Part shown: one piece after another, positions 44,278 to 54,932 of the stretch | How positions within the stretch are numbered: position 1 is the stretch's first letter | Layout: each line of letters starts with the position of its first letter | Assembly (NCBI RefSeq): GCF_902806685.2 | Contig: NC_048537.1 | Coordinates: forward strand, 10,934,720 to 10,998,719 | Direction: 5' to 3' | Length of the DNA stretch: 64,000 nucleotides | Origin: Maniola hyperantus | Lineage: Eukaryota; Arthropoda; Insecta; Lepidoptera; Nymphalidae | The notes under the pieces: model-generated | What the model was told of the DNA's origin: nothing | The model's database searches: none | The model's input: the letters and a program-made list of their open reading frames with translations, nothing else | Translations under genes and position numbers: made by a program

Positions 44278-44495
44278 TCTATGTATATAAAAGAAAAAGC
44301 TGACTGACTGACTGACTGACTGATCTAGCAACGCACAGCTCAAACTACTGAAATCGGGCTGTTTGGCACGTAGATAGCTATTATGACGTAGCCGTTCGCT
44401 AAGACAGGATTTTTGAAAATACAATCCTTAAGAGAATGAAATAGGGTTTTGAAAAATGTACAGTCCACGCGGACGAAGTCGCGGGTATAAGCTAG
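44278..44495 (+). mobile_element. Helitron-like element, B-type, full length
   Basis: TCTATGTATATAAAAGAAAA, (GACT)n, CAACGCACAGCTCAAACTAC, hairpin CCACGCGGACGAAGTCGCGG and GTATAAGCTAG (CTAG 44492-44495). Confidence 0.75.
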
Positions 44496-44556
44496 CAGAT
44501 GCATATGTGGCAAGTTGTAGAGACGTGACGTGGTTTGGACACGTCTTCTCCATAGA

Positions 44557-44630
44557 ATATGTACGTTGTTAGAAGCCATGATGTATCAATCATGGCTTCT
44601 AACAACGTACATATTTGTTTGATACATCAT
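44557..44630. repeat. Perfect 26-bp-arm palindrome with 6-nt loop
   Basis: 44557-44582 and 44589-44614 are exact complements (ATATGTACGTTGTTAGAAGC ..). A second nested pair (ATGATGTATCA at 44578-44588; TGATACATCAT at 44620-44630) lets the strand fold in two alternative ways. No mismatch in the arms. Confidence 0.85.
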
Positions 44631-44960
44631 AATATAATATGCCAAATTATGAGGCATGAAGTGACAAATACTTATAGTGCCATAGATTCTTTCGTTATCT
44701 CAGGTTATCTCTGCTATTTGACAACCGTTTAAAAAGTCGTTCGGTTATTACAGCAGTTTTTACGAGTTTTGTGCGTAATCAACCCGGGCAGAGTGAACGA
44801 CCCGGGTTTCAAATCGATCATCTTAAGTTTTAACGCCTAGAGGGTCATTATTTTTGGTACATCTATATACACATCGGTTCTAACCTCAGCTTGCCAGAAT
44901 GTTACGGACCGACTAACTAACTAAGATTTAACGCGTTGTATAGTATGCGCGACAACGTGT

Positions 44961-44962
44961 CT

Positions 44963-45034
<72 letters not shown>
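44961..45034. repeat. (CT)n microsatellite
   Basis: Over 30 uninterrupted CT dinucleotides within 74 bp. Confidence 0.95.
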
Positions 45035-45797
45035 GATATGGTCTCTCTTAATGGTCTCTGTTTTACATTATCCGTGATTCGCCACCTATCTTAATCTGTG
45101 ACTTTAGTATTGGCGTAGATTAATATTTAATTAGTGTAAATAAATGAGATACGGCTCACGCCAGTTAGTCGTTCCCGGTAAAGCAGATTCAATTTAACAA
45201 ACTTGATAATTTGTTCAAATGTCCTCTGCTATTAAGCTTGCGCGTGGATATAGATCGCAACGCGTAGAGGCTTATCCAAAGTTTTAATCTTAATAATAAC
45301 CTAACTGCAATGTTATACTCGGGGCACTGAAGATAATTAAAAACTGGCTACAATAAATATTTTTTGAAAAATAAGTTTCCGCGACCATAAAATCAGCATT
45401 GGAATAGTCGTAAACCTTTGCAAGCCACTTTGAAATCGTTGATGCACGACGATTGCCGAGGGATGCTATAATTTCAAAGCTTCAAGTCAAGTATCGTTGA
45501 GCTGCATAAATTTAAATGCTCTTTAAATTTCTGCTAATTGCAGATTCAAGTAGTAGGTACTTTTGCACTTATTAGGTAAATTAAAAAACTTTTCAAGTGC
45601 GTGATAGAAATAAAAGGGTTTCGTTGTGATATAAAAAATCTCTTACTGTAAACCAAACGAAAGAATTTACTTTGCATTTAATTTAATTTTCTCTCTCACT
45701 AAGATTATAGCGCAGCTTGTAGTTTTTATCTCGTAGCAGTAGTAGTCGTGATAATTTTATATCTTAGGTATGTGCTAATTTTCTTGAATATTTTAGA
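45035..45797. other. Non-coding DNA, nothing recognised
   Basis: No supported gene or repeat. Confidence 0.4.
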
Positions 45798-45960
45798 CTA
45801 GATGATGCCCGTGACTTCATCCATGTGGATGTAGGTTTTATTAAAGTCCCTTGTGAACTCTTTCATTTTCCGAGATATAAAGTTGCCTACTTATGTCAAT
45901 TTTCGGGATGCAAGCTACCTCTGTACAAAATTTCATAAAAATCGGTTAAACGGATGGGCC
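45798..45960 (-). mobile_element. Helitron-like A-type copy 1 of cluster, 5'-truncated
   Basis: CTAG at 45798-45801, hairpin CCCGTGACTTCATCCATGTGG, body to AAACGGATGGGCC. Stops where copy 2 begins, without its own 5' end. Confidence 0.7.
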
Positions 45961-46345
45961 TTTAAGAATCATGTGGGAACTCTGATTTTTGGGGATAAAA
46001 AGTAGCCTATGTCCGTCCCCGGGATGTAAGCTAACTCTTTACCAAATTTCATCAAAATCGGTTTAACTGTTGGACCGTGAAAAGCTAGCAAACAGATAGA
46101 CACACCTTCACATTTATAATACTAGATCATGCCCGCGACTTTGTCCGCGTGGATTTAAGTTTTTTTTAATCCCATCGAAACTCTTATTTTCCGGGATAAA
46201 AAGCCTATGTCCTTCCCCGGGATATAAGCTAACTCTGTGCCAAATTTCATCAAAATCCGTTGAACGGTTGAGCCGTGAAAAGCTAGCAGACAGACAGACA
46301 GACACACTTTCACATTTATAATATTATAGTATGGATTAGTATGGA
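45961..46345 (-). mobile_element. Helitron-like A-type copy 2, interrupted by copy 3
   Basis: Body 45961-46121 (AAGAATCATGTGGGAACTCT .. CACATTTATAATA) and the rest of its 5' end at 46336-46345 (TTAGTATGGA, i.e. TCCATACTAA on the minus strand). Copy 3 sits between A and T of TCCATACTAA^TATTATAAATG. Confidence 0.75.
46122..46335 (-). mobile_element. Helitron-like A-type copy 3, precise 214-bp insertion
   Basis: Minus strand runs exactly from TCCATACTATAATATTATAA to the hairpin CCACGCGGACAAAGTCGCGG, then GCATGATCTAG. It interrupts copy 2 between A and T with no target duplication, the hallmark of Helitron insertion, and thereby fixes both ends of the family. Confidence 0.85.
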
Positions 46346-46451
46346 TTATTCAATAATATGTAGGTAGTAATTTAAATATTGAGACATTAAACTTGAAATA
46401 CTTTTGCGCTTATGAGTGTCGTCGTATATTGCAATGGACACACAGACAGAC

Positions 46452-46560
46452 TTATTAAAAGCGAACAAACGAGCAGAAGGGACCCCTGATGCTAAGTGAT
46501 TACGGGTGAACATTAGCAGCACCAGAGGAACCGCCAAAGCGTTGCCGGCTTTTGAGGAAT
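46452..46560 (+). repeat. Interspersed repeat (GCAGCACCAGAGG..ACCGCC), copy 2
   Basis: TTATTAAAAGCGAACAAACG, AGCAGAAGGGACCCCTGATG, ATTAGCAGCACCAGAGGAAC and GCGTTGCCGGCTTTTGAGGA. Same family as 24040-24132. Confidence 0.5.
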
Positions 46561-46789
46561 TTTACAACGGTACTTTAAAAAATTTGTTACAGAACGCCGA
46601 TTCCTATCAAGAGCAAAAGGTTCTTTAGAAAACACATTTTTCCATCTCTAATGCTCGTATGTTTTTTAATGAATTCTTTAATTTAATTACGATAAAGTAG
46701 GAAATGTGTTCATGAATTCATTATGTAAAATGAGCTTCGCCGTAATACTTTATCTATTCATACTTGGTTAACGATATTACGTTATTCAT

Positions 46790-46960
46790 ACATAAAAAAA
46801 TAAAAATAAAAGTCCTGACTCACTCACTGACTGACTCATCAACCTTTGGGCCTTAACTGCAATTTTACACAGAGGTTCCCTTTCTAATAGAATAAGGCTG
46901 GATTTTTTCCATGATTTTTCGAAATTCCCACGGGATAGGGAATATAGAGGATTTGTACTA
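46790..46960 (+). mobile_element. Diverged Helitron-like repeat, partial
   Basis: CTGACTCACTCACTGACTGA, TCATCAACCTTTGGGCCTTA, then TTCGAAATTCCCACGGGATA. The body resembles 38306-38468. The 3' hairpin has decayed. Confidence 0.45.
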
Positions 46961-47159
46961 TTGAATATAGAGTATTTCACTCAACGAAGCCACAGTCGAA
47001 GGTCGCATTCTATAATCGAATTTTTTTTTTTTTTATGGAATTGTTCATTAATTAAGTAGTATGGTGATAAGATAATATATATTTCAGTCAACTTACCTAC
47101 TTGTAAAACTACCTGTGAGGTTTCTAAACATGCCGGTTTAGTACTTTTTTATACGTGAA

Positions 47160-47306
47160 CTAGCTTATGCTCGCAACTTCGTCCGCGTGGACTACACGAC
47201 TTTAAAACCCCTATTTCGCCCGCTTAGGGGTTGAATTTCCAAAAATCTTTTCTTAGCGGATAGAAAGAAAGAGAAGAAAAGAAAGAATTCCTTTTATATA
47301 TTTAGA
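47160..47306 (-). mobile_element. Helitron-like element, B-type, internally deleted
   Basis: CTAG 47160-47163, hairpin GCTCGCAACTTCGTCCGCGTGG-like, TTTCGCCCGCTTAGGGGTTG, TCTTAGCGGAT, then a GAAA-rich tract replacing the middle, and the 5' end CTTTTATATATTTAGA. Confidence 0.65.
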
Positions 47307-49008
47307 TGCGGAATGCTTATGGTTTTCTCGTATTTGTACTCGTACCTAGTACAATTTACGCTGAAATGTTAGTCCAGTCTTATCCTCGTGGTAGGTATAC
47401 GCGTAACGTTGTAAAAATTAATTATTTAAAGAAAATTAACGGCAAAGTTTGTTTTTAATTAAAATGGTTAGTTGGTAAAGTTAGAATTGAATAGTGAAAA
47501 GTTCAGATTCTTTACAAATTGCTGGCCTCAGTGCCTCAGGCCTATAATAATTAAAGCGCGCCGCAACAGTTCCTATAGTTAGAATTCTATTTGTTAGGCT
47601 TTCAACAGGTTGCGGTGGCATTTCAATGCCACCTTTTACAACTTACTGTTGCCTTTTGCCCGCGGTAAATAACTGAGTATTAGAAGATTAACTAGTGTAT
47701 TGCACAACCTAGCAAACCTCGGGCTTGCAGACTGCAGCCTAGAGACTGCACAGAGGATCTTAGATTGGCAGCCAAGAACAAGCAATACCATGCTTTACTT
47801 ATTTATTTTTGTAATGTAATCTTGTTTTTTTTCTATTTGAGTAAAACCTTTGACAAATAAAATCAAATCGCATTTTTTAAAATTGCATTAGACAAGAGTA
47901 AGATGAAATAACATAAAGTGTAAGGTACCCAATTATTACTTAAATGCCTACCATCCAATCCGGGCTGACAACATAGCAATCGATACGGTATATCAAGTAA
48001 AAAAATAAACCATGAATCTCATTACAGGAAGCTCTTTGTAAGTACATAAGCAGAGAACATAAAGCGCTACGTTTCTCTGATTACCTTCTCGATACGTTTC
48101 CCGCCACCTGTTCACGATGTTTTCTAAGGAAAACTCAGGTAAAGTATTTTGTCAATCATTACGGCGAGTGCGCGGGCGAGGCGGTCTGCGGCAGTCGAGA
48201 GCTGGGGGCCGCGACGACGGCACGCGGCACGCCCTTGCCTCGCGAGGCACGCGCTACGACACGAGGCACGCACATGGCACGCGTAGTTGACCAGTAAAGT
48301 GTAAATATACGAATTACAAACCGTAGACGTGACACGGTCGGAGTTTCGTTATATTCGTTTTTCTCAATAATTATATTTATATACGGATTTGATTTGTATT
48401 TTGTTCTCGCATTTTCATATTAATTAATTATTTCTATTGAAGATTTTGTAAGTTGATAACTCATGACACAGTTTATAAAATATATTACTGTCACTTTTAC
48501 ACTCAGTAATGCCGTTTCAGATTATAATAACAGATATAAACGTTAAATGCGATAATTCTCCTAATTAGCAATCCTAAAGTAATTGTGAATTAAAGGACAT
48601 AGGTTACCTATTAATAGCATCTTTATCGTATCCCAGAAATGGGTTAGTCAAACGCCTATTATCCCTTCGTCACCAGGGACTATTTTATGCTAGTAAATCA
48701 AATAATTGAGATCTATTAGAGTAGAGACTGTCAGGATTAAATTATACCTGGGAGCTACCGATTAAAGTTTTCGCTAATTCTGACTGTAGAGTTTTTACGA
48801 GAAGGTCTAATAAGTATTATTAGCTCATTGAAGTAACTTTCTCTTAATTGCTTTATTAAAATAGCTTTGTACGTAGAGCTACATAATAATAAATACCCAA
48901 GTTCAAAGAATAAAACTTAGTTACCCCTATGTAATAAATAATTCCTCTCGAATGTTTCCTTTAGCGTGATTTTTCTTGTGACATTTCGACAGTTTATATA
49001 TTTATAGT
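47307..49008. other. Non-coding DNA with a CG-rich island and a hairpin
   Basis: A perfect hairpin GGTGGCATT TC AATGCCACC lies at 47614-47633. 48164-48300 is a CG-rich island (listed separately). The rest is AT-rich and unassigned. Confidence 0.4.
48160..48345 (+). promoter_or_regulatory. CG-rich island with GGCACGC repeats
   Basis: The most GC-rich stretch of the window. GGCACGC or a close variant recurs about six times (48219-48282). A donor-like CTCAG|GTAAAG lies just upstream (48133-48143). Such islands in AT-rich insect DNA can mark a promoter or 5' exon. I see no start codon with a convincing frame, so the function is open. Confidence 0.35.
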
Positions 49009-49068
49009 TTAATTTAATGTTGTTGTTTTTTTTTTAGATTTAAGTTTATTAATAGTTTATTTGTTAAT
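49009..49068 (+). repeat. Tail fragment of the LINE-like element of 8920-9371
   Basis: TTTAATTTAATGTTGTTG, T-run, AGATTTAAGTTTATTAATAG then TTTATTTG. Nearly identical to the minus strand of 8920-8990. Coding part absent. Confidence 0.55.
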
Positions 49069-49895
49069 CATTTATTATTATATATAATTTATTATATTTA
49101 CGGTTATTATTAATTTTATTAATTAAATTAAACTAAGAATATTGAATTCATTTACATGAGAAGTTTAAGAAATACACAATAGGTATCTTATCCACAAATC
49201 AACTAATTTCAAGATACACGACTGAAATTCTATACAAATTTTGCCTGGAATGAACCTTTTGAGGTATAGGTCTACAAACAATGACTTTAGTAGCTCCCTT
49301 GATCAATTATTTTCGAATATATTTGAGTCAATTTTTTCCAAAAATATTTTTGTGTACGTACTCTGATTAAAAAAAATCTTTTCAACAAAATCTCACAAGC
49401 TTGGATAGTTAAAAATATGTTTTAATAAAGGTTTCAAAAATACATAAATGTCAGCTTTGGTCCTTAATTGGATATAAGTAATAATTTGTTGATAGTCAAT
49501 TTGTTCATCATTTCAAAAATTAAAGGCTACGACAGACAGACAAACAGCTAGAAACACAAAATGGAAATTCCGCTCTAAAACGATGGTTTAACTTTTTCAT
49601 CCGGTTGATATTATATTTTCAGAACGTGTACAAAAGAGTCTTCCTCAACTGACCAATCTGCATGCACGTCTCATTTTGTACAAAATTTTTGTTTATGATA
49701 TCCACCCATCTATGCACCATGTTAAATTTGTCAGGACGTCATGACACAAAAAGCGAAACACTCGGAAAAAATTGTAATTTGAGAGTTACTAGAGTACAGA
49801 TGAACTGACTTACTAACGAACACATTGAAAAATAAACAACACAGAGTAATTCTTCCGTAGTTGGATAAAAAATCTACTATTTTCTTGTGTATCTT
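49069..49895. other. Non-coding DNA, nothing recognised
   Basis: AT-rich, no ORF or repeat family supported. Confidence 0.4.
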
Positions 49896-50109
49896 TATCA
49901 TCATCAACATATCATGACCAACTCATTGCTGGCGCACCGACTGAGTAGGTGCAGGTCTCCTTTTAAGAATGAGAAAGTTTATAGTCTACCACGCTAGCCA
50001 ACCGTGGATTGGCCGACTTAACACACCTTTGAGGACATTACGGTTTCCTCACAATGTTTTCCTTCACCGATAAAGTAAGTGATATTTAATTGCTTTAAAC
50101 GCACATAAC

Positions 50110-50275
50110 ATACATTAACATTACATTACATATTTCGTACATTCAAAAATCTTTTAATGTTTTATCGTTTTGTATTTTGTGTCTTTTTTGTACCTTTATT
50201 TGTATTTAAATTTATCATTAATCATCTAGTTAGTGTAAGTGGCACTGCCGCTCTAATTAGATATAAAATAAATAA
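50110..50275 (+). mobile_element. 166-bp retroposon inside the SINE
   Basis: Flanked by ATAAC at 50105-50109 and 50276-50280. Ends in an A-rich ATAAAATAAATAA tail. The body (CATCTAGTTAGTGTAAGTGG, CACTGCCGCTCTAATTAG) looks like a 3' untranslated tail of a LINE or a gene. Source unknown. Confidence 0.6.
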
Positions 50276-50302
50276 ATAACTCTGAAAAGTTAGAGGTGCG
50301 TG

Positions 50303-51467
50303 TGTGAGATTTCGATAAAGGGAGTTAAGACAGTGGGCCTTAATAGTGATGGCTAATAACATCTAATGATGACTAATCAAAGTTATCATCTATCAATTAA
50401 TTGAAATGTAGGTAGTTGCAATTTTGTCAGGTAAGGCCAAATACTAAGTAATTAAAATTAAAGCAAAGCATCTGCTGTATTATTAACCAGCTAAAGGGGC
50501 ATATAAAATAATTAGAAGTTAATACCCTAATGTTTACTTTTATCTCAATAGTTAAGATAATTAATTAGCAAAATTAGCAAAATAGGGTAGGTTATAAATA
50601 CAGAAGTAAAACCAACCAAGTCGAATAATAACTGAATTGTATTTGTTCAGCATTGATCTATTTATATTAAAATGAATCTACCACCCATTTCGCTAAGGTG
50701 TTTAGTCATGGAGAAGAAAGGGCAAAGAAACTCCATAACACACATCTTTTAAAACATTAGAACGTTTAGTAAAGTAGTAGGTACATATTTGGTACACAGT
50801 TACAACAGGTAACCTATAAAAGGCAAATGATGCATTATAATAATAAAATATAAGAATACTTAACTTTAGTAAGGTCCGCCGTGTTTGCTCTGAGCTGAGG
50901 AACCTCACAGATTGACTGTCGATACAAGACTGTGTCCTCTCTGTCGAGGTAGGGTACTTTTATAACACTGCCATCGCAAACAAGGCGGATGTCGACTATC
51001 ACATGATCTTAATATTAATCATTATTTATTTTAGGTTTGTTGACAAAAGGCATGTTGACACACCCAATTTACAATAATAGTAAGCGACTTAAATTGACAG
51101 TTTACACAACATTATTATTTCACATAATAGCTATTGCCAACTGTATGTTGACAATTAGCTTAGTATAATGTCACTCTTAGTACATTGACAGCATTTAATT
51201 TACAATGAATAATTAGTTACCAGTATTGACAATTCACATAATATTATTTATCGTATTGTCACATTCCTAAATATTAAATTAAACAACATACAAGAAAAGA
51301 TAATATTTAAATCATACTCTTTCCGTACATTGACATTGAATCCGGAAACGGAATAACGATTCTGTTTTAAATATTACATCAAATATTTATTTCAGACTCC
51401 CAAGTTTACGATTAGATGAATTTTAGCATAATAATTATATTGTATCCAATTTTATCGTAATATAACA
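50303..51467 (-). mobile_element. Solo LTR, 1165 bp (Gypsy-type), inside a SINE
   Basis: Minus strand starts TGTTATATTACGATAAAATT and ends CGAAATCTCACA, so ends are TGT...ACA. A 4-bp target duplication CGTG lies at 50299-50302 and 51468-51471. It aligns along its length with the opposite-strand copy at 56584-58055. No internal retroviral sequence adjoins, so recombination between two LTRs removed the interior. Confidence 0.8.
50924..50964 (-). promoter_or_regulatory. Core promoter of the left solo LTR
   Basis: Minus strand TATAAAAG (50957-50964) is followed about 33 nt later by CACAGTCTTG (50924-50933), an arthropod-type initiator. The right solo LTR has the same pairing. Confidence 0.45.
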
Positions 51468-51515
51468 CGTGCGAATAGGAGACGGATATTTTAACCACTA
51501 GACTACCACGGTTTT

Positions 51516-52340
51516 ATATAATATAAAATGTATTTTTCTAATATGATGAATTCCTATGAATGAATTAATACCTAATTTCTTAACTGAAACCGCGTAGGGG
51601 TGAAATTGTTAATTTCCACAAACGAAATAAAAATATAAGCATGAAGTTTAATTAAATAATATTGGTGCTTAAGGCTTCCTTCATCAATTTTATGCCGTGA
51701 CGAAATTAATTTCAAAAGCTTCAGACTCTTTCAGTTAAATTATTAAAACATAAAATGTGTAGGGAAATTAAATAATTTCAACTTACACAATTTGATACTT
51801 CTCATTCTGATAACGAGAGACCCCTATTGTACTGAGATTAACAAAATAATATTATTTCTGGCCTGTACCCTTTTCACTGAAATTCCAATGAAAAAGGGAA
51901 TTATAACGTTTTTGATTTGTTTTGTTTGAGTTGATGTACCAACCTACCTACCAGATCCGTTATGAATTTAATTTTCAATGAATAAACTCTGCCGGATATT
52001 AAAATATCATCATTTAGGTAGCTAGAAGGTCGGTATTTCAAACAGATATTGTGGCAGATTGAACACAACACTAACTAATTTCAAAAAGAAGGCTCCTTGT
52101 ATTTCACAAAAGTATAACTAACTTAATAACCACATTTTCACAAAAAATTTCAACTCAATAGAATGAACGATACGCGTAGTCAGATTACACAAACATTTTC
52201 TATCCTAATATTATAAAGAGAAAAGATTTATTTTTTGTTTATTATCGCTAAACTCTGAAATACTAAACTGATTTTAATAATTATTGTTTTATTAGAAAGC
52301 TATTATGTCCAGAAGTAGCATAGGCTATTATTATGTAAGA
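51516..52340. other. Non-coding DNA, nothing recognised
   Basis: AT-rich stretch without supported elements. Confidence 0.4.
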
Positions 52341-52650
52341 CTAGACGATGTTCGCGACTTCGTCCACGTAGATTAAGGTTTTTAAAAATCCCGTGGGAAC
52401 TCTTTGATTTTCCGAGATAAAAAGTAAATGACCATCTCCAGAATGCAAGCCTCTCTGTACCAAGTAAATGATCCCCGCAACTTCGTCCACGTGTGCTTAA
52501 GTTTTTTTCAAGTACCGTGGGAGTTCTTTGATTTTTTTCAGAACTCAACAGAAAGCCTATGGTCCTTCCTAGTGATGCAAGCTATCTCTGTGCCAAACGT
52601 CAAACCCACTAAACGGATGGGCCGTGAAATGCTAGCAGGCAGATAGACTA
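52341..52650 (-). mobile_element. Two adjoining A-type Helitron-like copies
   Basis: The first (52341-52465) has CTAG, hairpin GCGACTTCGTCCACGTAG and body to CTCTGTACCAAG. The second (52466-52650) begins GATCCCCGCAACTTCGTCCA and runs to GGGCCGTGAAATGCTAGCAG. Both lack complete 5' ends. Confidence 0.65.
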
Positions 52651-52688
52651 AGATTTAGTCTATGACTCCATAAAATGTCTAATCATTT

Positions 52689-52850
52689 AAGTCCCGCAAA
52701 TTGCTACTGCGCGTGGCCGCCATTTTAGTGACGTCAGCACTAGACTGAAGTTTCGAGGTGATGGTATATTTTTACTTAAGTATACGTTAAATGACGTCAT
52801 TTCGATGTTAATGAGACATGGTTCCAGCGCAATAGCAATTTGCGGGACTT
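52689..52850. mobile_element. MITE (AAGTCCCGCAAATTGCTA), copy 1
   Basis: Inverted ends AAGTCCCGCAAATTGCTACT and AGCAATTTGCGGGACTT (about 24 bp). 162 bp long. Contains the palindromic TGACGTCA twice (GTGACGTCAGC; ATGACGTCATT), a CREB/ATF-type site. Same element as 54063-54230. Confidence 0.8.
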
Positions 52851-53288
52851 ATAACCGTGAGAAGCTTGGGCGAGTCAGCTAGTATTCAAAACAATATTCA
52901 AAACGCAATACACATTGAGACGTAGATTTTTCCTTCGCATGTGGATATCAAGGAATAAGTAATGTGCTTTTTAGCTTTTGTAGGCAGTATTTCGTTCCGT
53001 GCCAACTTTCAAATGTAAAAAATACAAACACATAACTGTAGAAACTTTTCAAGGTTATTTTTCCCAATAAAATCCATGTACTTATTTACGATCGTCCTAC
53101 CGATCTAAGTTAACTTTTTATTCCATTATTAATTTGTGCCATAATATAAAATGTCGATGTTTTTTTTCTTGAATTTTTAAAGTCTACTAATAAGACCAAC
53201 ATGAGGTACACATACAATTACTTAATGTTTTTCAAACCCATTTTTTTATTGATTTTCCGTAGATTATTATAGACTTTGGTCAACAATA

Positions 53289-53600
53289 TAAGCTGTGATA
53301 GCCTAGTGGCTAGGACATCCGCCTTCTAATCGGAGGTCGGGGGTTCGATCCTGGGCACACACCTCTAACTTTTTGGAGTTATGTGCGTTTTAAGTAATTA
53401 AATATCATATGCTTTAACGGTGATGGAAAACATCGTGAGGAAACCTGCATGCCTGAAAGTTCTCCATAATGTTCTCAAAGGTGTGTGAAGTCTACCAATC
53501 CACACATGGCCAGCGTGGTAGATTATGGCCCAACCCTTCTCACTCTGAGAGGAGACCCGTGCTATGTATAGTGAGCTGGCGATGGGTTGATCATGATGAT
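53289..53600 (+). mobile_element. Intact GAT-tail SINE with 11-bp target duplication
   Basis: tRNA-like head with A box TAGCCTAGTGG and B box GGTTCGATCC, body CACCTCTAACTTTTTGGAGT, AAACATCGTGAGGAAACCTG, CTCAAAGGTGTGTGAAGTCT, and tail GATCATGATGAT. GGTCAACAATA is duplicated exactly at 53278-53288 and 53601-53611. About 312 bp. Copies at 40440, 41766, 49896 and 54711 belong to the same family. Confidence 0.9.
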
Positions 53601-53639
53601 GGTCAACAATAGATAGCGAATAGTGTTTTGCGCGAAATA

Positions 53640-54055
53640 ATCATGTTTCCCTGACGAATTTCGGCTCTGTCCAATCTTATCAGAGACCACCATCCAATCT
53701 GATCAGAACCACGTCTGAGCAAACATATGTGCTCTCTCTATTTTCTCACTTTCGTAGTCCTATGGGACGGCAATCTGACATGACGGATAGAAATCAGGTA
53801 CGGCACCAATGAGTATACGTGATCTCTGAGGTACGGGGGTGAAGCACAGCCAACATCCAGATCACGGCCCTCAACGAGAATTGCTTGATTATCTATCTAG
53901 CAATAATTCTCGTTTGAGGCCGGGGATACTAACCCAATAATTTTTTATCCCAACCCAGAACTCCATCCCGAGATTACAGACCCGTAGCAGTAGACCAATA
54001 ACTATAGACAGGTAACAGTAGAAAAATAATATAGCTACTCTTGACGCAGTATGCC
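53640..54055 (-). repeat. Widespread lepidopteran repeat with internal hairpin
   Basis: Minus strand landmarks GGATGGAGTTCTGGGTTGGG, GTGATCTGGATGTTGGCTGT, AGATCACGTATACTCATTGG and ATTGCCGTCCCATAGGACTA are familiar to me from many lepidopteran loci. 53866-53922 folds (GGCCCTCAACGAGAATTGCT against AGCAATAATTCTCGTTTGAGGCC). Class not certain. Confidence 0.45.
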
Positions 54056-54062
54056 TACCTAT

Positions 54063-54230
54063 AAGTCCCGCAAATTGCTAATGCGCTGACCGCCAAGTTA
54101 GGGACCTCAGCACTAGTGACTAGACTGAATTTTCGAGCTGATGGTATATTTTTATTTGGCTGAGGTCAAAATGACGTCATTTCGATGTTAATGAGACATG
54201 GTTCCAGCGCAATAGCAGTTTGCGGGACTT
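54063..54230. mobile_element. MITE (AAGTCCCGCAAATTGCTA), copy 2
   Basis: Same ends and interior as 52689-52850, including TTTCGATGTTAATGAGACAT and ATGACGTCATT. Flanked by TAT..ATA. 168 bp. Confidence 0.8.
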
Positions 54231-54239
54231 ATAGTACCT

Positions 54240-54600
54240 ACCATTTCACGACAATTCAGTTCTCTAATGATCTCCATTGTGTGTTGAAAACAGACGCAAT
54301 TCTGCGAATTCCCTATACATGCGCCGCTGTATTGGGTCACGGCAACTAAGCCGTGAACACATTAATATTCGCCAAGCGCAGTGGGTTGTAGGATGTATGT
54401 ATTTGTACAGTTCACCCACTAGTTCCACTTTACTACACTGCAGTGACATACATCGACTATTCTCGATACACAATACACACATCGATGTGCTTTGAAGTTT
54501 GAACGCTAACGCGACGACTTCGCGTATAAATGAATCAGACTTTATAAAATCCCTCCCGCCTGATCCCCGCCCGGCTTCGCTCGAATTAAATTTGATATAT
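54240..54600. other. GC-mixed non-coding stretch
   Basis: Overlapping open frames on both strands (54264-54495, about 72 codons each) have no recognisable domain. TATAAA-like motifs (54523, 54542) are isolated. No call. Confidence 0.3.
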
Positions 54601-54621
54601 TTATGTATACATGATTATATA

Positions 54622-54707
54622 CTAGCCTGTGCTACTCCTTAATAAAGTAGCTTTGTAATGGTGAAAGAATTGTCAAAATCGGTTCAGTAGTTTCAGAATT
54701 TATCGAT
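54622..54707 (-). mobile_element. Helitron-like third type, truncated
   Basis: CTAG 54622-54625, GTGCTACTCCTTAATAAAGT, TCAAAATCGGTTCAGTAGTT. Body comparable to 11465-11660. Confidence 0.45.
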
Positions 54708-54710
54708 TCA

Positions 54711-54895
54711 CCATCATCATCATGATCAACTCATCGCAGGCCCACTACTGAGCACAAGTCTCCTATCAGAATGAGAATGGCTTAGACCATAGCCTGCCAT
54801 GCTGGCCCAGTGGAGATTGGCAGACTTCCCATACCTTTTGAGAACATTATGGAGAACTCTTGGGCATGCAGGTTTCTTCACGATGTTGTTTATCG
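54711..54895 (-). mobile_element. GAT-tail SINE, 3' fragment
   Basis: CATCATCATGATCAACTCAT, GGCCCACTACTGAGCACAAG, ACCTTTTGAGAACATTATGG and CATGCAGGTTTCTTCACGAT match the complement of 53400-53600. The tRNA-like head is missing. Confidence 0.75.
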
Positions 54896-54932
54896 ATTAC
54901 AAACAAACAAATCTTTCCTCTTTATAATATTA

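Larger units (their letters stand above)
49896..51515 (-). mobile_element. GAT-tail SINE interrupted twice
   Basis: Three blocks in minus orientation form one SINE: 49896-50109 (ATCATCATCAACATATCATG .. TTTAAACGCACATAAC), 50281-50302 (TCTGAAAAGTTAGAGGTGCG) and 51472-51515 (CGAATAGGAGACGGATATTT .. AACCACTAGACTACCACGG, the tRNA-like head). The interruptions are a 166-bp retroposon and a solo LTR. Confidence 0.75.

Noticed and set aside
54264..54495. Overlapping 72-codon frames on opposite strands
   Set aside because: Neither has a domain or coding-like composition. Mutual overlap suggests chance.
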